This document shows, in pieces, positions 18,237-28,800 of a stretch of DNA of 64,000 nucleotides. This stretch comes from a bacterium (GTDB lineage Bacteria; Vulcanimicrobiota; Xenobia; Xenobiales; Xenobiaceae), in assembly GCA_030535355.1 (NCBI GenBank), contig JAUNIO010000005.1:39575-103574 (forward strand). The letters run 5' to 3'. The notes below the pieces were generated by a model. It worked only from the letters and a program-made list of their open reading frames with translations. It was not told the origin of the DNA and ran no database searches. Position numbers and translations under genes: made by a program. Position 1 is the first letter of the stretch, and every line of letters starts with the position of its first letter.

Positions 18237-19157
18237 ATGAGCCCTTCATTTCCCTGCGGGTTCCTCAATATACTCAAACCTCCGGGTATGAGTTCCCATA
18301 CGGTAGTTGCGCGTCTGCGCCGCCTATTGGGCAAAGGCAAGATCGGTCATTTAGGTACGTTAGACCCGGGAGCCTGCGGGGTTCTGCCTATAGCGCTGGG
18401 CGGGGCCACCCGCACTATCAGTTATCTTCCTCCCGCCCGCAAAGGCTACTTGGCGGAATTAGTTTTTGGCTGGGAAAGCGAGACTTTGGACGTCTTTGGG
18501 CACAGCATAAAGCGCCGCGAGGTGCCGCTCCTTGATTTTTCCCAGCTGGAAGAGGTCTGCAGTCATTTTGTAGGTACGATTATGCAGGTACCGCCGAGCG
18601 TATCAGCGCTGCACGTAGCGGGGATGCGCAGTTACGAATTGGTCAGGCAAGGCGTTGAAGTCGTTCTGCCTCCGCGCCCGGCCACATATTACAGCGTAAT
18701 ACCTCAGGATCTGAGCCGCCGTGACGGCGAACTCAAAGCTTTCCTGGCTGTAGAATGCGGGCAGGGAACATATATTCGCGCCCTTATCCGCGATATTGGC
18801 CAGCATTTCGGCTGCGGGGCCTGTATGAGTTTTTTGCTGCGCACCCAAAGCGGTCATTTTAAATTAGAAGATGCCGTGACCCTTGAAGAGTTGCAAAACG
18901 GCGATATCGCTCCCCATCTGCAAGACACGGGGGCAATCCTGCAGCAATACGGTATGGAAACCCTGACTGTAACTCTGCAAAACCGCCCCTATGAGCGCAA
19001 CCAAGAGCTGCCTTTAGAAGAATTACATCCCAACTGGATCCCTCGGCAAACCGTGGTGCTGCGGGATGATTCAAGCGGCCAGCTTTTTGGCATAGGCAGA
19101 TTAAATCTTACTCTCAGACGCGTTACCATCGAACGGATGTTCGGAAACTATGCTTAA
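18237..19157 (+). CDS. truB: tRNA pseudouridine-55 synthase
   Basis: Forms pseudouridine 55 in the T-loop of tRNAs. 306 residues from the ATG at 18237; a GTG at 18210 in frame would overlap the previous gene. Motifs: GFLNILKPPGMSSH near the start, GTLDPGACGVLPIALG with the catalytic Asp (the usual M/A is G here), and GQGTYIRALIRDIG. C-terminal part is PUA-like but short. It sits in a same-strand cluster with the exported protein before it and the MEMO-AMMECR1 gene after it. Confidence 0.95.
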   Translation: MSPSFPCGFLNILKPPGMSSHTVVARLRRLLGKGKIGHLGTLDPGACGVLPIALGGATRTISYLPPARKGYLAELVFGWESETLDVFGHSIKRREVPLLDFSQLEEVCSHFVGTIMQVPPSVSALHVAGMRSYELVRQGVEVVLPPRPATYYSVIPQDLSRRDGELKAFLAVECGQGTYIRALIRDIGQHFGCGACMSFLLRTQSGHFKLEDAVTLEELQNGDIAPHLQDTGAILQQYGMETLTVTLQNRPYERNQELPLEELHPNWIPRQTVVLRDDSSGQLFGIGRLNLTLRRVTIERMFGNYA

Positions 19158-19191
19158 ATGCGGCAATAATTCATATTTTTGGAGTGTTACC

Positions 19192-20547
19192 ATGATTGTT
19201 ATCGGCGCCTTAAGTCCCCATCCCCCGCTTTTAGTTCTCGATCCTCAGCCGGAAATATTAGAACAGGTACAGTCCACCGACAGTTCTCTTAGAGACTTAG
19301 CTCAGCAGTTCGCTAAAGCCAAGCCTCAGCGCATTATCATCATGTCCCCGCACGCCCCAGTTCATCCCACGGCCTTCCCTATCTATTTAACGGAACGCCT
19401 GCGCGGCAGCATGGCTCAGTTCCGCCGCCCCGATGTCACTCTCGACTATCCCATAGACCAGGAGTTTTCTAAAAAACTGGCCTCGCGCTGCGCAGAGCGC
19501 CAGCTGCGCACTTTTTTTCTCAGCGAATCTAGCGCTAAGCAGTACGGTTTCTCTTTAGATATGGATCATGGCACTTTCGTCCCGCTGCACTACCTGCATC
19601 AGGCGGGAGTGGAAGTACCGCTGGTTGTCTTGGGCACAGCCGGGCTTACCCCTCAGGAGCACGCCCAGCTGGGAAAAGTAATAGCCGAACTCATTGAGGA
19701 AGATGGCGTTCCCACCGCCATTTTAGCTTCCGGAGACCTTTCCCATCGCCTCCTGAGCAGCGGTTCCTACGGATTTGACGAAAAAGGGCCGGTTTTCGAT
19801 GAAGCCATTACGGCAGCGGTGCGCGGCAACGATCTGCAGGCCGCCTCAGCCATACCTGCCGAAACCGTGCAGCGTGCCGGGCAATGCGGCTACCGCCCCA
19901 TCATGATGCTGCTGGGAGCGCTGCCCCAGGCGGAAGCCCATCAGCTATCCTATGAAGGCCCCTTCGGCGTAGGCTATTGCGTGGCTTATCTAACCCCAGC
20001 CCGTGAAACGTCAGAGAAGCAGGACGCCGCTCCTAAACGGGAAGACGTGCGCCTAACCCTGGCCCGTCAGGCCGTGCAGGAATACGTCACCCACCACCGC
20101 GTTCTGGAGAAACCGGAACCGCAGGATGAGCTGGCCGAGCCAGCGCCGACTTTCGTTACCTTAAAAATTAATGGACAGCTACGCGGCTGCATCGGGACCT
20201 TGGCAGCGACCTGTCCCAATCAGCAGCAAGAGATCATCCAAAATGCCATCTCTGCCTGTTCCCGCGATCCGCGCTTTAAACCGGTGACTCCGGCCGAGCT
20301 TCCCTTATTACAATATCAGGTTTACGTTTTAGGGCCTATGGAACCCATCGATTCCCGCGACAAACTGGACCCCAAGCGCTACGGGGTAGTGGTAAGCAAG
20401 GGCGGGCGCCGCGGTGTGCTGCTGCCCAACCTAGAAGGTATTGACACCGTGGAGATGCAGCTGGAGATCGCCGCCCGCAAAGGAGGAATCTCTCTGGACG
20501 AAGACCCCGATCTCTATCGCTTCGAAGTTATAACTTACGGAGAATAA
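19192..20547 (+). CDS. MEMO (LigB-like) - AMMECR1 fusion protein
   Basis: 451 residues from the ATG at 19192 (GGAG 8 nt upstream); 14 codons of in-frame extension are unlikely. The N-terminal two thirds is a MEMO/class III extradiol dioxygenase-like domain (GALSPHPPLLVLDP, IIIMSPHAPVHP, SLDMDHGTFVPLHYL, ASGDLSHRL, all with His or Asp ligands). The C-terminal third is AMMECR1 with LRGCIG at about residues 329-334. Together with a radical SAM enzyme they make the AmmeMemoRadiSam set; that third gene is not in the window. The set's reaction is unknown to me. Overlapping operon with truB and the methyltransferase. Confidence 0.9.
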   Translation: MIVIGALSPHPPLLVLDPQPEILEQVQSTDSSLRDLAQQFAKAKPQRIIIMSPHAPVHPTAFPIYLTERLRGSMAQFRRPDVTLDYPIDQEFSKKLASRCAERQLRTFFLSESSAKQYGFSLDMDHGTFVPLHYLHQAGVEVPLVVLGTAGLTPQEHAQLGKVIAELIEEDGVPTAILASGDLSHRLLSSGSYGFDEKGPVFDEAITAAVRGNDLQAASAIPAETVQRAGQCGYRPIMMLLGALPQAEAHQLSYEGPFGVGYCVAYLTPARETSEKQDAAPKREDVRLTLARQAVQEYVTHHRVLEKPEPQDELAEPAPTFVTLKINGQLRGCIGTLAATCPNQQQEIIQNAISACSRDPRFKPVTPAELPLLQYQVYVLGPMEPIDSRDKLDPKRYGVVVSKGGRRGVLLPNLEGIDTVEMQLEIAARKGGISLDEDPDLYRFEVITYGE

Positions 20548-20556
20548 CTGCCATCC

Positions 20557-22023
20557 ATGTATCTGGCCAGCGAACGAGTAGGTACATGCGCAGCTAATAC
20601 CATCTTGCGGGGAGACTGTCTGCAGGCCTGCGCCTATCTCAAGGAGCGGGGCCTGCACCCCGATCTGGTTTATATCGATCCGCCCTTTGCCAGCGCCAAA
20701 GCCTACAAAAAGCCGATCTATCTGCGCCCGCTGCCGGGACAGCCTCGCCCTCCCCAAGCTAAACTTACCCCTGCCTGGCAGCAAACGATTTTTCAAGACA
20801 ACCGCCAGCCTGAGGATTTCCTGGCCTGGATGCGCCCCAATTTGCAGGCTATTTACAATGTATTAAGCTCCAGCGGAGTGCTCTTTGTGCATTTGGATCA
20901 CCACATCAGCCATTACGTAAAAGTAATGCTCGATGAGATATTTGGCCGGGATAATTTTCGCAATGAGATCATCTGGAGCTACAAAACCGGCGGTACCAGC
21001 AAGCGCACATTTGCCCAAAAGCACGATACGATTTTCTTTTATTCCAAAGGCTCAAAGTACGTTTTTAATCCCCAGTTTTATCGCTCTTATCAGGCCAAGC
21101 GCTACAATTACAACCCTAATTACCCCGAGTTATGGGACGAAGAAGCGCAGCGCTGGTATCATTTAGCGGTGTGCCGCGATGTTTGGGAAGATATAAAAGT
21201 CATCGGCACTGAACGCGACGGCTCAGAGCGTTTAGACTATCCCACCCAAAAGCCCTTGGCGCTTTTACAGCGTATAATCGCTGCCGCTTCTCATGAGGGC
21301 CAGCTCATAGCCGATTTTTTTGGAGGCAGCGGCGTCTGCGCAGCTGCGGCTCACTCGTTGGGACGGCATTTTTTTCACAGCGACTGCAGCGCTCAGAGCA
21401 TTATCACCTGCCGCGGCCGTTTGCTGCAGGCTGGAGCGGAATTCACCGTTTATCAGCCTTACGATTCCACCATCTGCAGCTATTCCTCCTCAGATTCACA
21501 ATTAGATTCACAATTGGACTTGCACTCCAACTCACAATCAGACTCGCCAAGCAGCGAAGCGGAACGAATATCTTCTGCTTCTAATACTTCTCAAAATTCT
21601 ATCTCGCCAGGCCCCATATCTCAAGCTCCTCTTGCTCAGAATGCGCAATTGGACTGCACGCTTCTTCCGCAAAGCAGCGGCAGCTGGCTGATCAGCATTA
21701 ATGCTTATCGGGCGCCGCGCTTAGAAAAAACCATCGGCGAACTAAACGCCAAAGCTCAGCGCTCATCAGCAGCCGCCAAACAGAAAAAGATCCTTGCCTA
21801 TTCAGAATCGGAGCTGGAATTTTTGGAATGGTTAAGCGTGGACTGCCAAAGCGGCGAAGGCTGCTGGCACAGCGACAGTGAGCTTTATATAGATGCCTAC
21901 GGCCAGGCGCGGCATAATGGAGACCAGTTATTCGTATGGGATGGCACACTCTACAGTCCCAGCAGGCCTTTGCGCCTTAAAGTGCGCGACATTGCGGGCC
22001 AAGAGACTATTATTAAACTCTAA
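20557..22023 (+). CDS. Orphan site-specific DNA methyltransferase (beta order)
   Basis: 488 residues. Motif IV DPPF (41-44) comes before motif I FGGSG (255-259), the order of beta-class N6-adenine/N4-cytosine methyltransferases, as in type III Mod proteins. The catalytic half also has the WSYKTGGTSKRTFAQKHDTI and TQKPLALLQRI stretches of that family. No restriction gene is adjacent, so it looks orphan. A Ser/Gln-rich linker (about residues 305-365) contains a 12-base in-frame repeat, and a separate C-terminal domain of about 120 residues follows. GGAG lies 12-17 nt before the ATG. It ends inside speD (11-bp convergent overlap). Confidence 0.85.
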   Translation: MYLASERVGTCAANTILRGDCLQACAYLKERGLHPDLVYIDPPFASAKAYKKPIYLRPLPGQPRPPQAKLTPAWQQTIFQDNRQPEDFLAWMRPNLQAIYNVLSSSGVLFVHLDHHISHYVKVMLDEIFGRDNFRNEIIWSYKTGGTSKRTFAQKHDTIFFYSKGSKYVFNPQFYRSYQAKRYNYNPNYPELWDEEAQRWYHLAVCRDVWEDIKVIGTERDGSERLDYPTQKPLALLQRIIAAASHEGQLIADFFGGSGVCAAAAHSLGRHFFHSDCSAQSIITCRGRLLQAGAEFTVYQPYDSTICSYSSSDSQLDSQLDLHSNSQSDSPSSEAERISSASNTSQNSISPGPISQAPLAQNAQLDCTLLPQSSGSWLISINAYRAPRLEKTIGELNAKAQRSSAAAKQKKILAYSESELEFLEWLSVDCQSGEGCWHSDSELYIDAYGQARHNGDQLFVWDGTLYSPSRPLRLKVRDIAGQETIIKL

Positions 22024-22435
22024 TCTCCGTATCATGAGATGTAAACTCGTGGCTATAGAGGCCTGAAGCAGAAGCTAAACCGCGCTTTATCACACTGCTG
22101 CACACCTGCCCTGCTTCAAAAAACTCGCTCAAATAAGCGCAGCCCTTTTCTGGCAGAGCGGTTTCACCGCAGGTATAAATATCTAAAGCCGCATAGCCTA
22201 ATTCAGGCCAGGTGTGCACAGAAATGTGCGATTCGGCGATAACCGCTACCCCGCTAACTCCCTGGGGCTGGAATCTGTGCAGGGAGATATCCAGCACATG
22301 GGCTTGGGCCCGCTGGGCCGCTTCCAGCAAGGCTGCCCGAACACCGTCTAAATCGCCAAGTTTGGCGGTATTGCAGCCCGACAGTTCAGTGATTATGTGC
22401 GTACCCACAGCGCTGTTGACTTTCGTTTCCATCAT
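22013..22435 (-). CDS. speD: S-adenosylmethionine decarboxylase proenzyme
   Basis: 140-residue pyruvoyl enzyme for polyamine synthesis; it makes decarboxylated SAM, the aminopropyl donor. It has the self-cleavage site in AESHISVHTWPE (67-78): cleavage after Glu 68 would turn Ser 69 into the pyruvoyl group, and His 74 and Cys 91 (YTCGE) match the processing residues of the short bacterial/archaeal form. It has the normal class 1B size. No speE is nearby. Convergent, with 11 bp overlap with the methyltransferase stop. Confidence 0.95.
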   Translation of the reverse strand: MMETKVNSAVGTHIITELSGCNTAKLGDLDGVRAALLEAAQRAQAHVLDISLHRFQPQGVSGVAVIAESHISVHTWPELGYAALDIYTCGETALPEKGCAYLSEFFEAGQVCSSVIKRGLASASGLYSHEFTSHDTEIRV

Positions 22436-22611
22436 CGCAATTATTTAACCTAAACTTAGTGCTTTGACGTTGAAGATTATACACCTTTTTTATTATGCCA
22501 ACAGGCTAGCACTCTCACTCGGCCTAATTCCCACATCATTTAGTTATTGTTCCGCGAACAAGTTATCGCTTGCCCCAGCTTCCGCGCCGAATCTGCTCCG
22601 CACAAATTAGA

Positions 22612-22709
22612 AGTGCCTCCTCTGTCGCGTTCGAGACTTCTCCCCCTCCCATCCTTTAGGGGGAGTTAGATAGTTTCGCAAGTTAGCTGATAGCTAACTA
22701 GATGATATT
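22612..22709 (+). repeat. Dispersed intergenic repeat, arm L copy
   Basis: tcctctgtcgcgttcgagac, ttctccccctcccatccttt, agggggagttagatagtt, cgcaagttagctgatagc and taactagatgatatt: the reverse complement of the left half of the complete element, with the terminal inverted repeat intact. It lies within the 443-bp gap upstream of the giant gene, at whose right end A/T-rich DNA (22740-22860) probably holds the promoter. Confidence 0.75.
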
Positions 22710-22878
22710 AAACTAATAGCCAAAAGCACCCCTCCGTACATCTATTTTAGCTTAAAGTTTACATATTTTTCAAAAAAAAACAATCTGTTACAATTACTTT
22801 ATGTTAGTATAAGCACCTTAAAATAGAGCCGCTATTCTTATTATCGATAAACAAAAAGGTCAAGGGAGCATAGAGAAA

Positions 22879-25800
22879 ATGAGGACAAACAAACACCAAA
22901 TCAGCCTAGTGGCGCTGCGGCTTTTTCTGACAGCCGCTTTTTTGTGTCTGGCTTTCCCGCTGTGGGCTTACGCCGCCGACACGCCTGAGGTGACCATCGA
23001 AGAGATCACCTCTGCTCCCGATTACAGCAAATATAAGTCTCCCATAGCGCAGATCTGTGCCCAGGTTGATCCTGTAGCCGACGCGTCCGGCAGTTTCAGC
23101 GCCGAGGTATTCATCAACGGCGCCAAGGCCAACCATCAGGACTGCGCCTGGTCGGACAGTCTCAACACCTACGACGCCGACAGCTCTGCCGCCACCGTTA
23201 ACCTGCGCGTTCCCGTCGATCAGGGGCTGCACGACTACCTTAGAGGCGCCAGCGCTTCCCTGGGCAAAGATTACACGATTAGCATCAGACTGCAGTATTA
23301 CGACCAAGACGACAATGGCACTTCCATCTTAAAAGAATGCGTCAGCCTGCCCTATACAGTTTCCAAATACACCGCTCCCGCCAAGCCCAAGCCAGTCATT
23401 AAAAAGATCGAAAAGTACAGTGCCAGCAGCACCACGCTGGCCTACGTTTACGTGGATAAATGCACTGCCGGAACCGTCTATGTGGATAACGCAAAATGCA
23501 CAACCTGCTCCTACGTTTCCGGCAAAAAAGCCTTCAAGGTCAACGTCCCCGCCGAATTGGGCAAATATCTGACGGGCAAAACCAAAGTGCTGCCCAACGC
23601 CCACGTCTTCAAAGTAGTCAGCAAAGAAGGCGTCACCAGCGCCAATAAGACCGTAGCCGCCACCGTGCCCAAGCCGGTCATTTCCAAGGTAACCAAATAC
23701 AGCTCCACCAGCAATACCTACGCTTACGTCTATTGTTCCAACTGCACCAAAGACGCTAAAGTTTATTTAAACAACACCAACAAGGCCGCCGCTTACGAAG
23801 CCGGCAAGAAAAGATTTAAAGTCGCCGTGCCCTCCGCCTTGGGCAAATATCTCAACGGCAGCAGCCAGTTCCTAGCTAAGAGCTACAGTTTTAAGGTGAT
23901 CAACAAGGCCGGCTCTATCAGCGCCCTGAAGACTATCGCCGCCAACCCCGACATACCGGCGATCAGCAACATCGGCAAATATCAGGATACTTATGCCTAC
24001 GTCTATGTGAGCAATTTCTCTAAAACCTACGGATTTAAGTGCGAAATCGACAGCGGCAGCGGCTGGAAGAGCGCCACATCCTCTTATGTTTCCTCCAAGA
24101 GCGCTTTGAAAGTCAAAGTGGGCAGCGCCGTGGGCAAATATCTGAAGGGCACCAGCAAATACATCGATAAGGATTACAAATTCCGGGTCACCTGTAACGA
24201 CAAGAACAAAAAGGCCAAGGTCAGCGCTGTCTATACCATCAAGCGTAATTCCGCGCCTCCCAGCATTACCGCGGTCAGCGGTCAGGTCATCGAAGAGTAC
24301 GTCACGGAGGGAGATGCCGATCTCGGCTACCGCATCACCAGCGCGGCTAAGGTCACAGTCAAGAGCACCTACACCAATTATACGGTCTGGCTCAACGGCG
24401 TGCAGCTCAGCAAAGCCGCGAACGCGGGCAGCAACGCCTATCACGTGCCCTATGAACTGGCTAAATATCTGGAGGGCAGTTCTTCGCAGCTGTCTCAGGA
24501 GTATAAATTCGTCGTTAAAAATCCCGACGGCAAGAGCAGCGCGGCTGCGGTGATCAAAGCCGCCTGTCCCAGCGAAGCTGCGCAGATCGCTCAGGTAAGC
24601 TCCGCGGACGATTGCTGGATAAAACTGTATGTTAAGAACGCTCCCTCCGGCAAAGTTCTGATCGACGGTCAGGAAGCGTTCAGCTTCAGCACGCCTGCAG
24701 AAGGCGACGCCAACGGCGGGTATTTCATCTACGTTTACGACGACAGCGAGATCGCCTGGGTGGCCAACGGCTGGCGCAGCCAGCTCAACAAAAATCACAC
24801 CATTAAGATCGTGCGGAGCGACAGCCAGGAAACTGCGTTAACCTTAAGCTCGGGAATGACAAGAGATGATTTCATCGATGACACCCCTATCATCTTCCCC
24901 ACGCCGACTCCCGAACCTACGCCGACTCCCGAACCTACGGCGTCTCCTGCTCCCACTCCCACACCCGATCCTTCGGTGCAATTGGTCAGCCTGGTCTTTG
25001 AGCAGGGCGAACGGCAGATACCCAAAGGGCAAAACCTCAGCCTGATCGTTAAGGGCGGTTACAGCGACGGTACCAGCCGCGACGTCACCTCTCTGGCCGA
25101 GTGGAGTTCCAGCGACAGCAGCATCGCTTCAGTGAATAAAGGCACGGTTACCGGCTCAGCTTCCGGAACCGCGGTGATTACCGCCGTCTTAGACGGCCAA
25201 AGCGCCGCTGCAGATATCAGCGTCACCCCTGCGGTAATCACCGATTTAATGATCAATCCCTCCACAATTGCGCCCATAGCTGTCGGTAGCACCGCCGAGG
25301 TGCAGGCGGTAGCCATTTACAGCGACGGTACCAGCCAAGACGTCACCGCCCAAGCCAAATGGACTTCCGATACCGGCAAAGCCATGGTACTCAGCGGCAG
25401 GATCATAGGAGTAGCTCCGGGACAAACTGCCGTCACCGCCAGCTTTGAAAACAAGACCGCATCTACACTAGTCACCATTCCGGCGGCCGCTCTAACTTCG
25501 TTAATCATCACCCCGGATTCCGCTTCAGTACCCAACGGATTGACCGCAGAACTTAAGGCCATCGCCTGTTACAGCGACGGCAGCAGCCAGGACGTCACCG
25601 CCCAAGCCGAATGGTCCTCAGGCGATAACAGCATAGCCGCGGTGGAAAACGGCACGGTAACCGGCCAAGCGGTCGGAAGTACGGCCGTCACCGCAAAATT
25701 AGAAGGCATAAGCGCTGAAGCGGCCCTCGAAGTAAGCGACGCCGTAATCGCTTCCTTAACTATTATTCCTCATTCTGCCTCCGTCTTTACCAATCACAGC

Positions 25801-28800
25801 ACGGAGCTGCAGGCCATCGCCGGATACAGCGACGGTACCAGCCAAGACGTCACTGCCAAAGCTGTCTGGACTTCAGGCGATACGGCCAAGGCCTTGGTAG
25901 ACAAAGGCATAGTAACGGGTGTTATAACCGGCCAAACAACCATAACCGCCGCCTTAGGCGGAAAAACCGCCGCTGCGAAAATCGCCATCGCCGACGCCGA
26001 GGTGACTTCCTTAATCATCACCCCTGCTTCAGCGTCGGTTCCCAGCGGTATGAGCACAGAACTTAAAGCTACCGCCGGATATAACGACGGCAGCAGCAAA
26101 GACGTCACCGCCGAAGTTGTGTGGAGGTCAAGCGCTCCCGGCAAAGCCGTAGTCTTCAAAGGCACGGTCACCGGCGCTGCCCCAGGAAATGCCGAAATCA
26201 CGGCAGAGCTGAATGGTCAAACGGCTAAAACCGACATCACTGTAACCGACGCAGTGATCACATCATTAACTATCACTCCCGATTCCGCGTCGGTTCCCAA
26301 AGGACTGACCGCCGCGCTTACTGCCACAGCCGGCTATAGCGACGGCACCAGCCGGAACGTCACCACCGACGCCGAATGGACCTCCGGCGACACAGCCAAG
26401 GTTACCGTCAGCCAAGGCACTGTCACCGGCACAACCGAAGGCCAAGCTGTCATCACCGCCGTCTTTGACGGGCAGACAACCACGGCCCAGATTACGGTCA
26501 CGCAGGCTCAGCTCGTGTCGTTAATCATCAGTCCCAACTCTGCATCGGTCGCCAGCGGATTAAGCACTAAGTTGCAGGCCATCGGCGGCTATAGCGACGG
26601 CAGCTGTCAGGACGTTACAGCCAGTGCGGCCTGGACCTCAAGCGATGCAACCAAGGCCGTTGTTAGCAAGGGAACGGTCACTGGCGTCGCTAAAGGGCAG
26701 ACGGTGATATCCGCCAGCTTAGGAGAAAAAACCGCCACGGCCAGGATCACGGTTACTGAGGCAGCAGTCGTTTCCTTAAGCATAACCCCCAATGCTTCTT
26801 CAATAGTAATCGGAAGCAGCGCCGAACTGCAGGCGACTGCCGGTTACAGCGACGGCAGCAGCCAAAACGTCACCGCCAGCGCCGAATGGAGATCCGGCGA
26901 CACCGCCAAAGCCACTGTTAACCATGGCACCGTCAGCGGCCTGGCTGCCGGTCAAGCGGTCATCACCGCGGAATACGGAGGCAAACAGGCCAAGGCCTCG
27001 ATCACGGTAATTGATGCTTCAGTCACTTCATTATCTTTAGAAGCAGGTGAAGCCTGGGAAGACAACGAGATTCCGGTCGGCGCTCAGTTCAAGTTCACAG
27101 TTATGGCTGAATACAGCGACGGCGTCAGCCGTGCAGTGGACAACAGACAAGTTTTATGGACATCCAGCGATTCCACTAAAGCTATTATCAGCGATGAGGG
27201 CCGCTTCACTGCTTTAGCTTCCGGAAGCGCAACCATCACTGCAGCGCTCGGTAGCTGCCAGACAAGCCGAACCTTCACCATAACCGAAGCCGTATTCACG
27301 GCAGTCAGTCTGAATGACGATACGTTGAAAGCACTGGGATATACCATAGAATATGTCAATACATCGACTATCGGCAAGCGTATTTACAAAAACGGCACTG
27401 AGATAACAACGCTCGAGATTCCCGCTACTTATGAATATTTAGGAAACAAGTATGTAATAACGTCTATCGAAGATAGGGCTCTCTATCGGTCCTCCGACCT
27501 AACTTCGGTGACTATACCCGACAGCGTAACGTCTATTGGAGAAATGGCTTTTGGTATCTGTGCCAGCCTAACTTCTGTGACCATTCCCGACAGCGTTACT
27601 ACTATCGGAGATAACGCTTTCTATAACTGCCGGAATCTTACTACGGCGCCGCTTCCCAACAGTGCGCTGACTATTGGAGAACGTGCTTTCTATGGCTGTT
27701 CCAGCCTCACTTCGCTGACCATACCAGACAGCGCAGCGTCCATCGGATATTGCGCATTTTTATACATACCCCATATCTATTATCATGGCACATTGGCAGA
27801 CGCTCCCTGGGGAGCCACCGCCATCAACGATCTGCCTGCTGTTGTTTTAGACAGATCTGTTCTTGCGGAGTTAGGATATTCGATCAATAACGGTCATATC
27901 TATAAAAACGGCCAGGAAATAACCACGTTAGATATTCCGGGGTCATTTGAAAGCGGCGGCAGCCATTATATAATCACAACTATCGGAGAATGCGCTTTCC
28001 AGGACTGTGCCGGACTTCTTTCGGTGACCATACCCGACAGCGTAACCACCATCGGAGAATGCGCTTTCTGGAACTGCTCCGGCCTCACTTCGGTGACCAT
28101 ACCGGACAGCGTAACAACTATCTGTGGATATGCTTTCTATGGCTGTTCCGGCCTCACTTCGGTGACCATACCCGACAGCGTAACTACTATCGGATACAAC
28201 ACTTTCCAGGACTGTTCCAGCCTCACTTCGGTGACCATACCTGACAGCGTAACATCTATCGGAGATCACGCTTTCTCTGGCTGCTCTAACCTCACTTCGG
28301 TGACCATACCCGACAGTGTTACTACCATCGAACGGTACGCTTTCGGCGACTGTTACAATCTATCTGTGACCATTCCCGACAGCGTCACGTCTATAGCAGA
28401 AAGTGCTTTTTCTGGAGCAGCCCAAATCTTTTATAACGGTTCCGCTGCCGGTGCGCCTTGGGGTGCCCAGCACACGGGAATTATTGTTGTAAACCTGGAG
28501 CGCGTTTGGGATGAAAACGATAATTGTATTCTTCATCCTTTGGGCTATAAGGTACAGCAGCAAGGCGAAACTTGTCGTATTGTCGACAATAACGGTACCG
28601 AGATTACTGAACTAACCATTCCTGGTACTTGCACTTATAATGGTGTTAGTTACAAAATTACGTCTATCGGAGAACATGCTTTCTCTGGCTGCTCTGGCCT
28701 CACTTCAGTGACCATTCCGGACAGCGTCACTACCATCGAATACTGTACTTTCCAGGGATGCTCCAGCCTAACTTCGGTGACCATTCCAGACAGCGTTACT

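Noticed and set aside
20557..22023. Phase-variable methyltransferase
   Set aside because: The short repeats in the linker are multiples of three and imperfect, so slippage would not switch the frame.
23872..24798. 308-codon minus-strand frame inside the giant gene
   Set aside because: It lies fully opposite the coherent secreted protein and has no family features; composition mirrors the plus-strand coding.
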